A stretch of 64,000 nt of DNA from JABMMZ01 sp964505065 (GTDB taxonomy: Bacteria > Bacteroidota > Bacteroidia > NS11-12g > UBA955): the NCBI GenBank assembly GCA_964505065.1, contig CAZDGF010000009.1, positions 3,271 through 67,270 of the forward strand. The letters are read 5' to 3'. The notes beneath the pieces are model-generated. The model saw only the letters and a list, made by a program, of their open reading frames with translations. It searched no databases and had not been told where the DNA came from. Positions 47,831 to 56,180 of the stretch are shown here, one piece after another. How positions within the stretch are numbered: the stretch's first letter is position 1; each line of letters begins with the position of its first letter. Position numbers and translations under genes: made by a program.

Positions 47831-47975
47831 CCCAAATTCAGCAATAGAATTGCTGAATCGAATAACAAATTGTAAATCATGTTTTTACAAAACATAATTG
47901 CAATTTCTAAATCGGGGTTAATCCCAACTAAATCAAATAGTTCAATTTTTCAAATTTCCTATTGATTAATTTGGG
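47831..47975 (+). repeat. 145-bp dispersed element, copy C
   Basis: Same orientation as copy B and 4 of 145 positions different. Its stem AAATTGTAA pairs with TTGCAATTT, giving a T-G (U-G in RNA) pair at 47873/47900 where copy B has T-A and copy A has C-G. A second pair, A47944-T47956, replaces G-C of copy B. It lies between the convergent pbpC and rplQ genes. The flanks TTAAA and TTTAA extend the terminal inverted repeat to 13 perfect bp (TTAAACCCAAATT). Confidence 0.88.
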
Positions 47976-47981
47976 TTTAAC

Positions 47982-48010
47982 AAAAAAACCCAATAGCATA
48001 AACTATTGGG
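47982..48010 (-). terminator. Intrinsic terminator of the ribosomal cluster
   Basis: On the minus strand CCCAATAG-TTTATG-CTATTGGG followed by T7, 25 nt after the rplQ stop. Confidence 0.88.
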
Positions 48011-48034
48011 CTTATAAATATGATGCAATGTTTA

Positions 48035-48529
48035 TTATGCGATTTCTTCTGGTGCTTCTTCAGTAGCAGCAGGTGTATCAGCTTTGGTTTCAGCAGTTTT
48101 AGTACTTGCTCTACCTCTTCTTGTTTTTGGTTTAGCAGATTTGTTTTTTTTACCAAAAGATGGTGCTAATTCGTTAAAATCTACCAGTTCTATCATTGCC
48201 ATTTCAGCATTATCGCCAATACGTGTGCCAAGTTTTAATATTCTTGTATATCCACCTGGGCGAGTAGCCACTTTTTCGGCTACAGTGCTAAATAATTCTT
48301 TGATACTATCTTTGTCATGCAAATAAGCAAAAACAGTTCTACGAGAGTGCGTAGTATCATTTTTTGATTTGGTAATGATAGGCTCAACATACGTTCTCAA
48401 TGCTTTAGCTTTAGCCAAAGTGGTAGTTAAACGTTTATGTTTAATTAATGATATGGTAAGATTTGCCATTAAGGCTCTTCTATGCGAGGCTGTTCTGCCT
48501 AATTTATTTACTTTATTTCCGTGTCTCAT
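48035..48529 (-). CDS. rplQ: 50S ribosomal protein bL17
   Basis: 164 aa. MRHGNKVNKLGRTASHRRALMANL is the universal bL17 start. The core ends near residue 125; a charged, Ala/Thr/Glu-rich tail (SAKPKTRRGRASTKTAETKADTPAATEEAPEEIA) extends it beyond the 120-130 aa of most bacteria, as usual in Bacteroidota. Last gene of the cluster, 15 bp after rpoA, before a strong terminator. Confidence 0.97.
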   Translation of the reverse strand: MRHGNKVNKLGRTASHRRALMANLTISLIKHKRLTTTLAKAKALRTYVEPIITKSKNDTTHSRRTVFAYLHDKDSIKELFSTVAEKVATRPGGYTRILKLGTRIGDNAEMAMIELVDFNELAPSFGKKNKSAKPKTRRGRASTKTAETKADTPAATEEAPEEIA

Positions 48530-48544
48530 CTTATACTGTTAAAA

Positions 48545-49537
48545 TTATTCCTCTTCTAAGTTGTATTTTGCTACATCCATACCAAAATTCAAACCTTTTT
48601 CTCTTACAAATTCTTCTAATTCAGACAAAGATTTTTTACCGAAATTTCTAAATTTCAATAAATCATCAATATCAAAACTTACCAACTCGCCCAAAGTGCG
48701 TATTTCTGCGGCTTTTAAGCAATTGTAGGCTCTTACTGATAAATCTAAATCGGCCAAATTGGTTTTTAAGATTTTACGCATGTGTAAGAAATTCTCATCT
48801 ACCTCTTGGCTTGGTTTTTTAACTTGGCTATCCAATAATATGTTTTCATCGCTAAACAAAATAAAATGTTGGATTAAGATATTTGCAGCTTCTTTCAAAG
48901 CATTTTCGGGATGTATTGAACCATCAGTTTGCAGTTCAATTATTAATTTCTCATAATCCGTTTTTTGCTCTACCCTAAAATCTTCAATTGTATATTTAAC
49001 ATTTTTAATTGGGGTATAAATAGCATCAATTGGAATTAATCCTATTTGCGCATCTTTTGGTTTGTTTTCTTCAGCAGCTATATAACCTCTACCTTTATCT
49101 ATAGATATTTCTAACTCTAAAGTTACAAATGGCTCCATATTACAAATTACTAAATCTGGATTTAATATTTCAAAAGTATTAGTAAATCTTGAAATATCAC
49201 CAGCTGTAAATTGTTCCTTACCTTTTATGCTGATAAATATTTTTTCGTTATCATCGCCTTTAGATACTTTTTTCAAACGTACTTGTTTGAAATTTAAAAC
49301 TATTTCGGTAACATCTTCTACTATACCTTTTATGGTAGAAAACTCATGGTCAACACCTTGAATTCTGATAGTAGTAATGGCATAACCTTCTAAAGAAGAA
49401 AGTAAAATTCTACGTAAAGAATTACCGATAGTAATACCGTATCCTTTTTCAAGTGGGCTAAATTCAAACAGACCATAAAAGTCTGTATCTTTATGCATTA
49501 TAACTCTTTCGGGTTTTTGGAATGCTAATATTGGCAT
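48545..49537 (-). CDS. rpoA: RNA polymerase alpha subunit
   Basis: 330 aa. The N-terminal dimerisation domain has SPLEKGYGITIGNSLRRILLSSLEGYAITTIRI. A linker and the C-terminal domain follow (LDLSVRAYNCLKAAEIRTLGELVSFDIDDLLKFRNFGKKSLSELEEFV, with the helix-hairpin-helix that binds UP elements). Standard length. Position between rpsD and rplQ is the classic alpha operon. Confidence 0.98.
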   Translation of the reverse strand: MPILAFQKPERVIMHKDTDFYGLFEFSPLEKGYGITIGNSLRRILLSSLEGYAITTIRIQGVDHEFSTIKGIVEDVTEIVLNFKQVRLKKVSKGDDNEKIFISIKGKEQFTAGDISRFTNTFEILNPDLVICNMEPFVTLELEISIDKGRGYIAAEENKPKDAQIGLIPIDAIYTPIKNVKYTIEDFRVEQKTDYEKLIIELQTDGSIHPENALKEAANILIQHFILFSDENILLDSQVKKPSQEVDENFLHMRKILKTNLADLDLSVRAYNCLKAAEIRTLGELVSFDIDDLLKFRNFGKKSLSELEEFVREKGLNFGMDVAKYNLEEE

Positions 49538-49562
49538 TTTTATTTGATTATTGTTTTTAAAA

Positions 49563-50168
49563 TTATTTAGAGTAAAGCTCTACTATTAATTGCTCGTTTA
49601 TGTTTTCTGGAATTTCTGTTCTATCGGGCATATTTACAAATACACCGCTCATTTCTTTATCGTTCCAATCTAACCAACCGAATTTTTTTCTGCCACTTCC
49701 TAAAGAATCGGTAATAGCCTCCATTGATTTAGATTTTTCTCTAACAGAAACAGAATATCCAGCTTTCAATTGATAAGATGGGATGTTTACTATTTCTCCA
49801 TTTACCAAGATGTGTTTGTGTAATACTATTTGACGAGCAGCACTTCTTGTAGGTGCTATACCCATTCTATATACTACGTTATCTAATCTTGATTCTAAGA
49901 ATTTCAATAAGTTTTCGCCAGTAACACCTCTTTTGGTAACAGCTAATGCAAATGTTTTAGCAAACTGACGCTCCAATACTCCATAAGTATATTTCGCTTT
50001 TTGTTTTTCAGCTAATTGAATTGCATATTCAGATTTTTTACCTCTTCTACGGGTATTTCCGTGCATACCAGGACCATAAGGCTTTTTATCTAAAGCTTTA
50101 TCTGGACCGAATATTGCTTCGTTAAATTTACGGGCTATTTTTGATTTTGGACCTCTATATCTTGCCAT
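49563..50168 (-). CDS. rpsD: 30S ribosomal protein uS4
   Basis: 201 aa. MARYRGPKSKIARKFNEAIFG replaces the zinc-binding N-terminus, so this is a cysteine-free form. The S4 RNA-binding domain reads LESRLDNVVYRMGIAPTRSAARQIVLHKHILVNG. In many bacteria it represses its own operon; no leader structure is obvious here. 35 bp after rpsK. Confidence 0.98.
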   Translation of the reverse strand: MARYRGPKSKIARKFNEAIFGPDKALDKKPYGPGMHGNTRRRGKKSEYAIQLAEKQKAKYTYGVLERQFAKTFALAVTKRGVTGENLLKFLESRLDNVVYRMGIAPTRSAARQIVLHKHILVNGEIVNIPSYQLKAGYSVSVREKSKSMEAITDSLGSGRKKFGWLDWNDKEMSGVFVNMPDRTEIPENINEQLIVELYSK

Positions 50169-50203
50169 TTCTTTTTATTCTATTTTACTCTATAATTTAA
50201 CTG

Positions 50204-50593
50204 TTATATACGTCTGCGTTTTGGAGGGCGACAACCATTGTGCGGCATTGGTGTAGTATCTTTTATAGACATTACTTCAATTCCTATTGCTGCTAAATTT
50301 CTGATGGCAGAATCTCTACCAGAACCAGGACCTTTAACAAAAACATCTACCTTTCTTAAACCCAAATCGAATGCTACTTTGCCACAATCTTGGCTTGCCA
50401 ATTGTGCAGCATAAGGCGTATTCTTTTTAGAACCTTTAAAACCCATTTTACCTGCAGACGACCAAGATATTACTTCGCCATTTGTATTGGTAACAGATAC
50501 AATAATATTGTTAAAAGAGGCTCTAATATGAACCTGACCAATAGGGTCTATTTTAACTTTTCTTTTACTTTTGTTTGATTTAGATGTACTCAT
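50204..50593 (-). CDS. rpsK: 30S ribosomal protein uS11
   Basis: 129 aa. Family motifs are ASFNNIIVSVTNTNGEVISWSSAGKMGFKGSKKNTPYAAQ and the C-terminal DTTPMPHNGCRPPKRRRI. Ordinary length and position, 7 bp after rpsM. Confidence 0.98.
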   Translation of the reverse strand: MSTSKSNKSKRKVKIDPIGQVHIRASFNNIIVSVTNTNGEVISWSSAGKMGFKGSKKNTPYAAQLASQDCGKVAFDLGLRKVDVFVKGPGSGRDSAIRNLAAIGIEVMSIKDTTPMPHNGCRPPKRRRI

Positions 50594-50600
50594 TTATCTA

Positions 50601-50978
50601 TTATTTGGTAGCTTTTTTCTTGTTAGCAACAGTTTTACGTTTTCCTTTGCGGGTACGTGCATTGTTTTTAGTTCCTTGTCCTCTTAATGGCAATCCTTTA
50701 CGATGACGAGTGCCTCTATAACAACCTATATCCATTAAACGTTTAATGTTAAGTTGAACTTCAGAACGCAATTCGCCCTCTGTTTTAAACGAGCCCGAAA
50801 TAATATTTCTTATTGCTGTTAGCTCATCATCGTTCCACTCGCCCACTTTCTTATCGTGGTCTATACTTGCTTGAGTTAATATGCTGGTAGCTCTGCTTGA
50901 ACCAACACCAAATATATAGGTTAAACCTATAACACCTCTTTTATTTTTGGGTAAATCTATACCTGCTATTCTTGCCAT
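50601..50978 (-). CDS. rpsM: 30S ribosomal protein uS13
   Basis: 125 aa. MARIAGIDLPKNKRGVIGLTYIFGVGSSRA start, helix-two-turn-helix middle, and GCYRGTRHRKGLPLRGQGTKNNARTRKG with the basic tail that touches tRNA. The ATG shares a base with the rpmJ stop (TAATG). Confidence 0.98.
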   Translation of the reverse strand: MARIAGIDLPKNKRGVIGLTYIFGVGSSRATSILTQASIDHDKKVGEWNDDELTAIRNIISGSFKTEGELRSEVQLNIKRLMDIGCYRGTRHRKGLPLRGQGTKNNARTRKGKRKTVANKKKATK

Positions 50979-51094
50979 TATCCTTGTCTTTGTTTGTATT
51001 TAGGGTTTTTTTTGTTGATTACAAAAAGCTTGCCTTTGCGCTTTACCAGTTTGCAGTCTACACTGCGCTTTTTTACTGAAGTTCTAACTTTCAT
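50978..51094 (-). CDS. rpmJ: 50S ribosomal protein bL36, zinc-free form
   Basis: 38 aa, found by translating the gap between infA and rpsM: MKVRTSVKKRSVDCKLVKRK...NKKNPKYKQRQG. Compared with the zinc form (C-x2-C...C-x4-H) only one cysteine remains (Cys14); the other ligands are Ser11, Asn and Tyr. So this is the C-minus type, not zinc-dependent. 9 bp after infA; its stop overlaps rpsM by one base. Confidence 0.95.
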   Translation of the reverse strand: MKVRTSVKKRSVDCKLVKRKGKLFVINKKNPKYKQRQG

Positions 51095-51103
51095 GTTCTT
51101 TTA

Positions 51104-51322
51104 TTATTTATATCTGTATGAAATTCTACCTCTTGTTAAGTCATAAGGACTCATCTCCACTTGTACTTTATCGCCAGGTAATATTCTTATATAGTTCATT
51201 CTCATTTTGCCTGAAATAGTAGCTATAATTTCAATACCATTAGCTAATTTTACTCTAAACATAGCGTTGCTCAATGCTTCTTCAATTGTACCATCTTGCT
51301 TTATCGAACTTTGTTTAGCCAT
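51104..51322 (-). CDS. infA: Translation initiation factor IF-1
   Basis: 72 aa. A single OB-fold: IEEALSNAMFRVKLANGIEIIATISGKMRMNYIRILPGDKVQVEMSPYDLTRGRISYRYK. Directly follows secY with a 39-bp gap; map and adk, usual here in other phyla, are missing, as in other Bacteroidota. Confidence 0.98.
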   Translation of the reverse strand: MAKQSSIKQDGTIEEALSNAMFRVKLANGIEIIATISGKMRMNYIRILPGDKVQVEMSPYDLTRGRISYRYK

Positions 51323-51361
51323 GTTTTTGGGGGTGCAAATTTAATGTTTTTTTTTGAATTA

Positions 51362-52714
51362 TCAAATTGATTGTGTTGCGCCTGCTCTTCCTTTTATTCT
51401 ACCCGATTTCATTAAGCCATCATAATGGCGCATTAATAGATAGCTTTCTATTTGTTGTAATGTATCTAAAACCACACCTACCATAATTAACAACGATGTT
51501 CCTCCAAAAAATTGGGCAAAGTTTGAATCTATGTTAAAAAGTTTTGCTATAGCTGGTAATATTGCTATTAAAGCTAAAAATATGGCACCTGGTAAAGTTA
51601 TTCTGCTCATTACCTCATCAATATAGTTACTTGTTTGGGCGCCAGGTTTAATGCCAGGTATAAATCCTCCACTTTTCTTCATTTCCTCAGCCATTTGATT
51701 TGGGTTAATAGTAATAGCTGTGTAAAAATAAGTAAATGCAATAATTAAAGTTGCAAATACTACATTGTACCACAATGAACCAAAATCGCTCAAACTACGC
51801 ATGAAAGTACTTTCTACACCAATATTATTTTGCATTAAAGTTGGTGGAATAAACATTAAAGCTTGTGCAAATATTATGGGCATTACACCTGCTGCATTTA
51901 CTTTTAATGGAATATACTGACGTGCGCCACCCAATGTTCTATTGCCTTCAATTCTTTTGGCATAGTTTACAGATATTTTTCTTACACCTTGTATCAATAA
52001 TATTGTAAATACAATAACTACCAACCAAAATACCATTTCAATAATAAACAAAGGTAATCCTCCTTTTACAAATCTAGCATCAAGTTCTGCAAAAATAGCT
52101 TCAGGCAATCTATCCACTATACCTACCATAATGATTAATGAAATACCATTTCCTAATCCTTTATCTGTTATTTTTTCGCCAAGCCACATAGTAAACATTG
52201 TACCTGCAACTAACATTACAACATTCAATATCATAAATGTAGATTCGCTCAATAAAGCAGGATTAGTAATAAATAATAAAGCCCCTGCATTATCTGTTTT
52301 AGATGTAATGTTGTATAAATAACCTACCGCTTGAACAGCTGTAATTGCTATGGTTAAAACTCTAGTATATTGGTTAATTTTTCTTCTACCATCTTCGCCT
52401 TCTTTTTGCATACGCTGAAAGAAAGGAACAGCTATTGTTAATAATTGAATTACAATAGATGCAGAAATATAAGGCATAATACCTAATGCAAATATTGAAC
52501 CTCTACCAAAAGCACCGCCTGCAAAAGTATTAACTAAACCTAAAAATCCATCGGTTTGTTTTTGTAAGCCAGCAAGCAATTGACCATCTATACCAGGTAA
52601 AATAATAAATGTACCCACTCTATAGATAAGCAAAAACAATAGTGTGTTAATAATTTTAACTCTTAACTCATCTATACTCCAAATTTCTTTTATTTTCTGA
52701 ATAAATTTCTTCAT
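51362..52714 (-). CDS. secY: Preprotein translocase channel subunit SecY
   Basis: 450-aa inner-membrane protein with ten transmembrane helices. Plug and pore regions: DGQLLAGLQKQTDGFLGLVNTFAGGAFGRGSIFALGIMPYISASIVIQLL. Conserved cytoplasmic loop: GVRKISVNYAKRIEGN; last loops: FIPGIKPGAQTSNYIDEVMSRITLPGA. 22 bp after rplO. The SecYEG channel also exports T9SS cargo across the inner membrane. Confidence 0.98.
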   Translation of the reverse strand: MKKFIQKIKEIWSIDELRVKIINTLLFLLIYRVGTFIILPGIDGQLLAGLQKQTDGFLGLVNTFAGGAFGRGSIFALGIMPYISASIVIQLLTIAVPFFQRMQKEGEDGRRKINQYTRVLTIAITAVQAVGYLYNITSKTDNAGALLFITNPALLSESTFMILNVVMLVAGTMFTMWLGEKITDKGLGNGISLIIMVGIVDRLPEAIFAELDARFVKGGLPLFIIEMVFWLVVIVFTILLIQGVRKISVNYAKRIEGNRTLGGARQYIPLKVNAAGVMPIIFAQALMFIPPTLMQNNIGVESTFMRSLSDFGSLWYNVVFATLIIAFTYFYTAITINPNQMAEEMKKSGGFIPGIKPGAQTSNYIDEVMSRITLPGAIFLALIAILPAIAKLFNIDSNFAQFFGGTSLLIMVGVVLDTLQQIESYLLMRHYDGLMKSGRIKGRAGATQSI

Positions 52715-52736
52715 TAGCTATGCTGAACTTGTATAA

Positions 52737-53192
52737 TTATTTAGTTGCTATTAATGTAGTAGAACCACCTTTTTCTTCAATAGCTTTTTTGGCTGTTTCA
52801 GAAAATCCGTGTGCATGAACTTCAAGTTTTGCTTTCAACTCACCTCTACCTAATATTTTATACAATTCTGTTTTTGAAATTAAATTGCTATTTAAAATAG
52901 TTTCGTGAGTAATGGTTGTAACATTGTGTGCATCAGCAATTTTTTGCAAAGTATCTAAATTAATACCAGCATATTCTACACGGTTAAAGTTTTTAAACCC
53001 ACCTTTAGGAATACGTCTTTGCAATGGCATTTGACCACCTTCAAAACCTTTTTTACGTGAATAACCACTTCTGCTTTGCGCACCTTTGTGTCCTCTTGTA
53101 GATGTACCGCCTTTACCAGACCCAGTACCTCTACCTATTCTTTTAGAGCTTTTTATCGAACCTTTTGCAGGTTGTAGTGAACTTAAATCCAT
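52737..53192 (-). CDS. rplO: 50S ribosomal protein uL15
   Basis: 151 aa. The glycine-rich N-terminus KRIGRGTGSGKGGTSTRGHKGAQSRSGYSRKKGFEGGQMPLQRRIPKGGF is diagnostic, and the C-terminal ILGRGELKAKLEVHAHGFSETAKKAIEEKGG closes it. Starts 1 bp after the rpmD stop. Confidence 0.98.
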   Translation of the reverse strand: MDLSSLQPAKGSIKSSKRIGRGTGSGKGGTSTRGHKGAQSRSGYSRKKGFEGGQMPLQRRIPKGGFKNFNRVEYAGINLDTLQKIADAHNVTTITHETILNSNLISKTELYKILGRGELKAKLEVHAHGFSETAKKAIEEKGGSTTLIATK

Positions 53193-53193
53193 C

Positions 53194-53373
53194 TTAAATA
53201 TTTTCTACTTTTACTAAATGGTTAACTTTTCTTAATATCCCTTTTATTTGAGGCGTAGCTTCTACTTCATTAAAACTATTAATTTTTTTTAAGCCTAATG
53301 CCTCCATATTTTTTTCTACTCTTGTAGATTGCCCAATTGTACTGCGGGTTTTTGTAATTCTTATTTTAGCCAT
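53194..53373 (-). CDS. rpmD: 50S ribosomal protein uL30
   Basis: 59 aa, translated by hand from the gap between rpsE and rplO: MAKIRITKTRSTIGQSTRVE, then a helix with ALGLKKINSFNEVEATPQIKGILRKVNHLVKVENI. The ITKTRSTIG-type start and the ALGL-K-I-N motif fit uL30. 8 bp after rpsE. Confidence 0.95.
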   Translation of the reverse strand: MAKIRITKTRSTIGQSTRVEKNMEALGLKKINSFNEVEATPQIKGILRKVNHLVKVENI

Positions 53374-53381
53374 GATATTGC

Positions 53382-53915
53382 TTATCCGTTAAAAACTTTC
53401 TTTAAATTTATACCTCTTTGTTTGGCTACAGCAAATGGGTCTCTTAATTTAGTTAAAGCATCAAGTGTTGCTTTTACCACGTTATGAGGATTTGATGAAC
53501 CTTTAGATTTTGCTAACACATTATGAATACCTGCGCTTTCTAATACTGCACGCATAGCACCACCTGCAATAACACCTGTACCACCAGAAGCTGGCTTAAT
53601 GAATACAAAACCACCGCCAAACTTTCCAATTTGCTCGTGTGGTATAGTACCTTTTAAAATAGGTACTTTTACTGTATTTTTTTTAGCATCTTCTATGGCT
53701 TTGGTTATAGCATCGGTTACCTCGCCTGCTTTACCCAATCCGTGTCCTACAGTGCCGTTACCATCGCCTACTACTACAATAGCAGTAAAACTAAATGTAC
53801 GACCACCTTTTGTAACCTTGGCAACACGGTTAATTGCTACCACTTTATCTTTAAGGTCCGATTCTGTTTGTCTTACGGCTCCTCTATTATCTCTATTATT
53901 ATTGTTATTAGACAT
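53382..53915 (-). CDS. rpsE: 30S ribosomal protein uS5
   Basis: 177 aa. The dsRBD-like N-terminus reads LKDKVVAINRVAKVTKGGRTFSFTAIVVVGDGNGTVGHGLGKAGEVTDAI, with the loop mutated in ram strains. An Asn/Arg-rich N-terminal extension (SNNNNNRDNRG) is specific to this lineage. 11 bp after rplR. Confidence 0.98.
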   Translation of the reverse strand: MSNNNNNRDNRGAVRQTESDLKDKVVAINRVAKVTKGGRTFSFTAIVVVGDGNGTVGHGLGKAGEVTDAITKAIEDAKKNTVKVPILKGTIPHEQIGKFGGGFVFIKPASGGTGVIAGGAMRAVLESAGIHNVLAKSKGSSNPHNVVKATLDALTKLRDPFAVAKQRGINLKKVFNG

Positions 53916-53926
53916 TATTTTAATGA

Positions 53927-54280
53927 TTAAAATTGTAAACCACCTTCTCTTGCGCCTTCTGCTAAACTTTTAACTCTACCATGGTAAAGAAATCCGTTTC
54001 TATCAAAAACTACTTTTTCTACACCAGCAGCTTTTGCTTTTTCAGCTATTCTTTTTCCTACTATAGAAGCTTTAGCTACATTGGTTTCTTTCATTGCATT
54101 GATATCTTTTTCTTGCGATGAAGCTGCACAAACTGTTTCATTTTTAATGTTTATTATTTGGGCATATATTTCTTTATTGCTACGGAATATAACCAAACGT
54201 GGTCTATCACTACTTGGTATTATAGCACCAGTAACTCTACGTTTTATTTTAAGTCTTCTTTCTAATCTTACGTTGCTCAT
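53927..54280 (-). CDS. rplR: 50S ribosomal protein uL18
   Basis: 117 aa. RPRLVIFRSNKEIYAQIIN and the end FDRNGFLYHGRVKSLAEGAREGGLQF define uL18, which brings 5S rRNA into the central protuberance. 12 bp after rplF. Confidence 0.98.
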   Translation of the reverse strand: MSNVRLERRLKIKRRVTGAIIPSSDRPRLVIFRSNKEIYAQIINIKNETVCAASSQEKDINAMKETNVAKASIVGKRIAEKAKAAGVEKVVFDRNGFLYHGRVKSLAEGAREGGLQF

Positions 54281-54292
54281 TTGCTTAATTTA

Positions 54293-54850
54293 TTATTTTT
54301 TAGACGCTGATTTACCTGCTTTTCTTCTTAATTGTTCGCCAGCAAATTTGATACCTTTACCTTTATATGGCTCTGGTGTTCTGAAAGAACGAATTTTAGC
54401 AGCTATTTGACCAACTAATTGTTTATCGGCACTTTCTAAAATGATTTCTGGATTTTTTCCTTTTTCAGTAATTGTAGTTACTTTTACTTCTTTTGGTATT
54501 TCTAACATTATTCTGTGAGAGTATCCAACAGATAAATCTAAAACTTGTCCAATATTAGAAGCTTTATAACCTACACCTACTAATTCTTGTTTTGTTGTAT
54601 GGCCATCTTTAACACCTATAACATTGTTATTAATTAAAGAACGGTATAATCCGTGTAATGCTTTGCTTTGTTTTTCTTCATTAGGGCGAGCAATTGTAAG
54701 AATACCATCTTTAATTTCTACATTAAATCCTGGTTTTAATTCTTGAAATAACTCTCCTTTTGGACCTTTAACAGATACCACATTTTCAGCAGAAACTTTA
54801 ATTTCTACCCCACTTGGAATTGATATTTGGGCTTTTCCTATTCTTGACAT
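54293..54850 (-). CDS. rplF: 50S ribosomal protein uL6
   Basis: 185 aa. Start MSRIGKAQISIPSGVEIKV, middle LVGVGYKASNIGQVLDLSVGYSHRI and the end signature FRTPEPYKGKGIKFAGEQLRRKAGKSA. 19 bp after rpsH. Confidence 0.98.
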   Translation of the reverse strand: MSRIGKAQISIPSGVEIKVSAENVVSVKGPKGELFQELKPGFNVEIKDGILTIARPNEEKQSKALHGLYRSLINNNVIGVKDGHTTKQELVGVGYKASNIGQVLDLSVGYSHRIMLEIPKEVKVTTITEKGKNPEIILESADKQLVGQIAAKIRSFRTPEPYKGKGIKFAGEQLRRKAGKSASKK

Positions 54851-54869
54851 TTTCTTTTCTTAACTTAAT

Positions 54870-55268
54870 TTATGATACATAACAAAGTACTTCGCCACCT
54901 ACATTAAGTGTTCTTGCTTCTTTATCGGTAATTACACCTTTAGAAGTAGAAATGATAGCAATACCTAATCCATTAATTACTCTTGGCAAGTTATCTGCAG
55001 GTGCATATTTACGCAAACCTGGTTTACTTACTCTTTTTATTTCAACAATAGCTGGTCTTCTTGTTATTGCATCATATTTTAATGCAACTTTAATTACACC
55101 TTGCTTATTTTCAGTTTCCTCAAATTTATAATTTAAGATATAACCTTTTTCAAATAATACTTTTGTCATCGCTTTTTTAAGGTTCGATGCTGGTATTTCT
55201 ACAATTCTGTGTTTTGCAGCCATTGCGTTTCTTAAACGTGTTAGGTAATCTGCTATTGGGTCTGTCAT
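54870..55268 (-). CDS. rpsH: 30S ribosomal protein uS8
   Basis: 132 aa. MTDPIADYLTRLRNAMAAKHRIVEIPASNLK start, and ISTSKGVITDKEARTLNVGGEVLCYVS end. The gap of 70 bp to rpsN is the largest in the first half of the cluster, and I see no clear promoter in it. Confidence 0.98.
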   Translation of the reverse strand: MTDPIADYLTRLRNAMAAKHRIVEIPASNLKKAMTKVLFEKGYILNYKFEETENKQGVIKVALKYDAITRRPAIVEIKRVSKPGLRKYAPADNLPRVINGLGIAIISTSKGVITDKEARTLNVGGEVLCYVS

Positions 55269-55338
55269 TTTTTGTTATTTTTTATTTTTTGATGTTTACA
55301 AATAAATCGTAAATTATCTTGTTTTTATTTTAATATTC

Positions 55339-55608
55339 TTACCAGCTTGCTTTGGTTACACCTGGTATTTTTCCGTGCGATGCTAATTCTCTAAACTGAT
55401 TTCTGCATATACCAAATACACGCATGTAGCCTCTTGGGCGACCAGTTAATTTACATCTGTTGCGCAAACGCACCGCAGACGAACTGTGAGGTAATTTTTG
55501 AAGACCTATTAAATCTCCAGCATCTTTTAATGCTTTACGTCTGTCTGCGTACTTAGCTATCATTCTTTCTCTTTTAAGTTCGCGCGCTTTTATTGCTTCT
55601 CTTGCCAT
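55339..55608 (-). CDS. rpsN: 30S ribosomal protein uS14, zinc-free long form
   Basis: 89 aa. The long S14 (C-minus) lacking the C-x2-C...C-x2-C zinc ribbon; the family signature RLRNRCKLTGRPRGYMRVFGICRNQFRELASHGKIPGVTKASW is complete. 9 bp after rplE. With bL36 it points to a ribosome that needs little zinc. Confidence 0.97.
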   Translation of the reverse strand: MAREAIKARELKRERMIAKYADRRKALKDAGDLIGLQKLPHSSSAVRLRNRCKLTGRPRGYMRVFGICRNQFRELASHGKIPGVTKASW

Positions 55609-55617
55609 GGGTTATTT

Positions 55618-56169
55618 TTAGTTCTTTTTAAATGGTAAACCAAATGATTTTAATAATTCTAAACACTCTTCGTCTGTTTTAGCTGTGGTAACAAAGGTAA
55701 TATCCATACCAGATATACGGTTTGTTTTGTCAATATCTATTTCAGGAAAAATAATTTGCTCTGTAATACCCATTGTAAAATTTCCTCTGCCATCAAAACC
55801 TTTTACGGCTAAACCTTGAAAATCTCTTACACGTGGTAATGCTATTGAAATTAAACGTTGTAAAAATTCATACATGCCATTTTTACGTAGTGTAACTCTT
55901 GCTCCTATTGGCATTTTTGCTCTTAATTTGAAATTACTAATATCTTTACGAGAATATGTAGCTTGTGCTTTCTGACCAGATATTCTTGTCATTTCATCAA
56001 CGGCTGCATCAATTAATTTTTTATCATTAACTGCTATACCAACGCCTTGGTTAAGACATATTTTTTCAAGTACTGGTATTTCCATAACATTTTTGTAAGC
56101 AAATTTTGCTTGCATGTGTGGAACTACTACTTCTGTATATTTTGTTTTTAAATTCGGTGTGTACGACAT
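55618..56169 (-). CDS. rplE: 50S ribosomal protein uL5
   Basis: 183 aa. VMEIPVLEKICLNQGVG, then LRAKMPIGARVTLRKNGMYEFLQRLI and FPEIDIDKTNRISGMDITFVTTAKTDEE identify uL5, the 5S rRNA and P-site tRNA contact. 11 bp after rplX. Confidence 0.98.
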   Translation of the reverse strand: MSYTPNLKTKYTEVVVPHMQAKFAYKNVMEIPVLEKICLNQGVGIAVNDKKLIDAAVDEMTRISGQKAQATYSRKDISNFKLRAKMPIGARVTLRKNGMYEFLQRLISIALPRVRDFQGLAVKGFDGRGNFTMGITEQIIFPEIDIDKTNRISGMDITFVTTAKTDEECLELLKSFGLPFKKN

Positions 56170-56180
56170 TTCTTTACTTT

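Noticed and set aside
53599..53973. 124-codon plus-strand frame over rpsE
   Set aside because: Antisense to a conserved ribosomal gene, with a Leu/Pro/Thr-rich translation typical of shadows.
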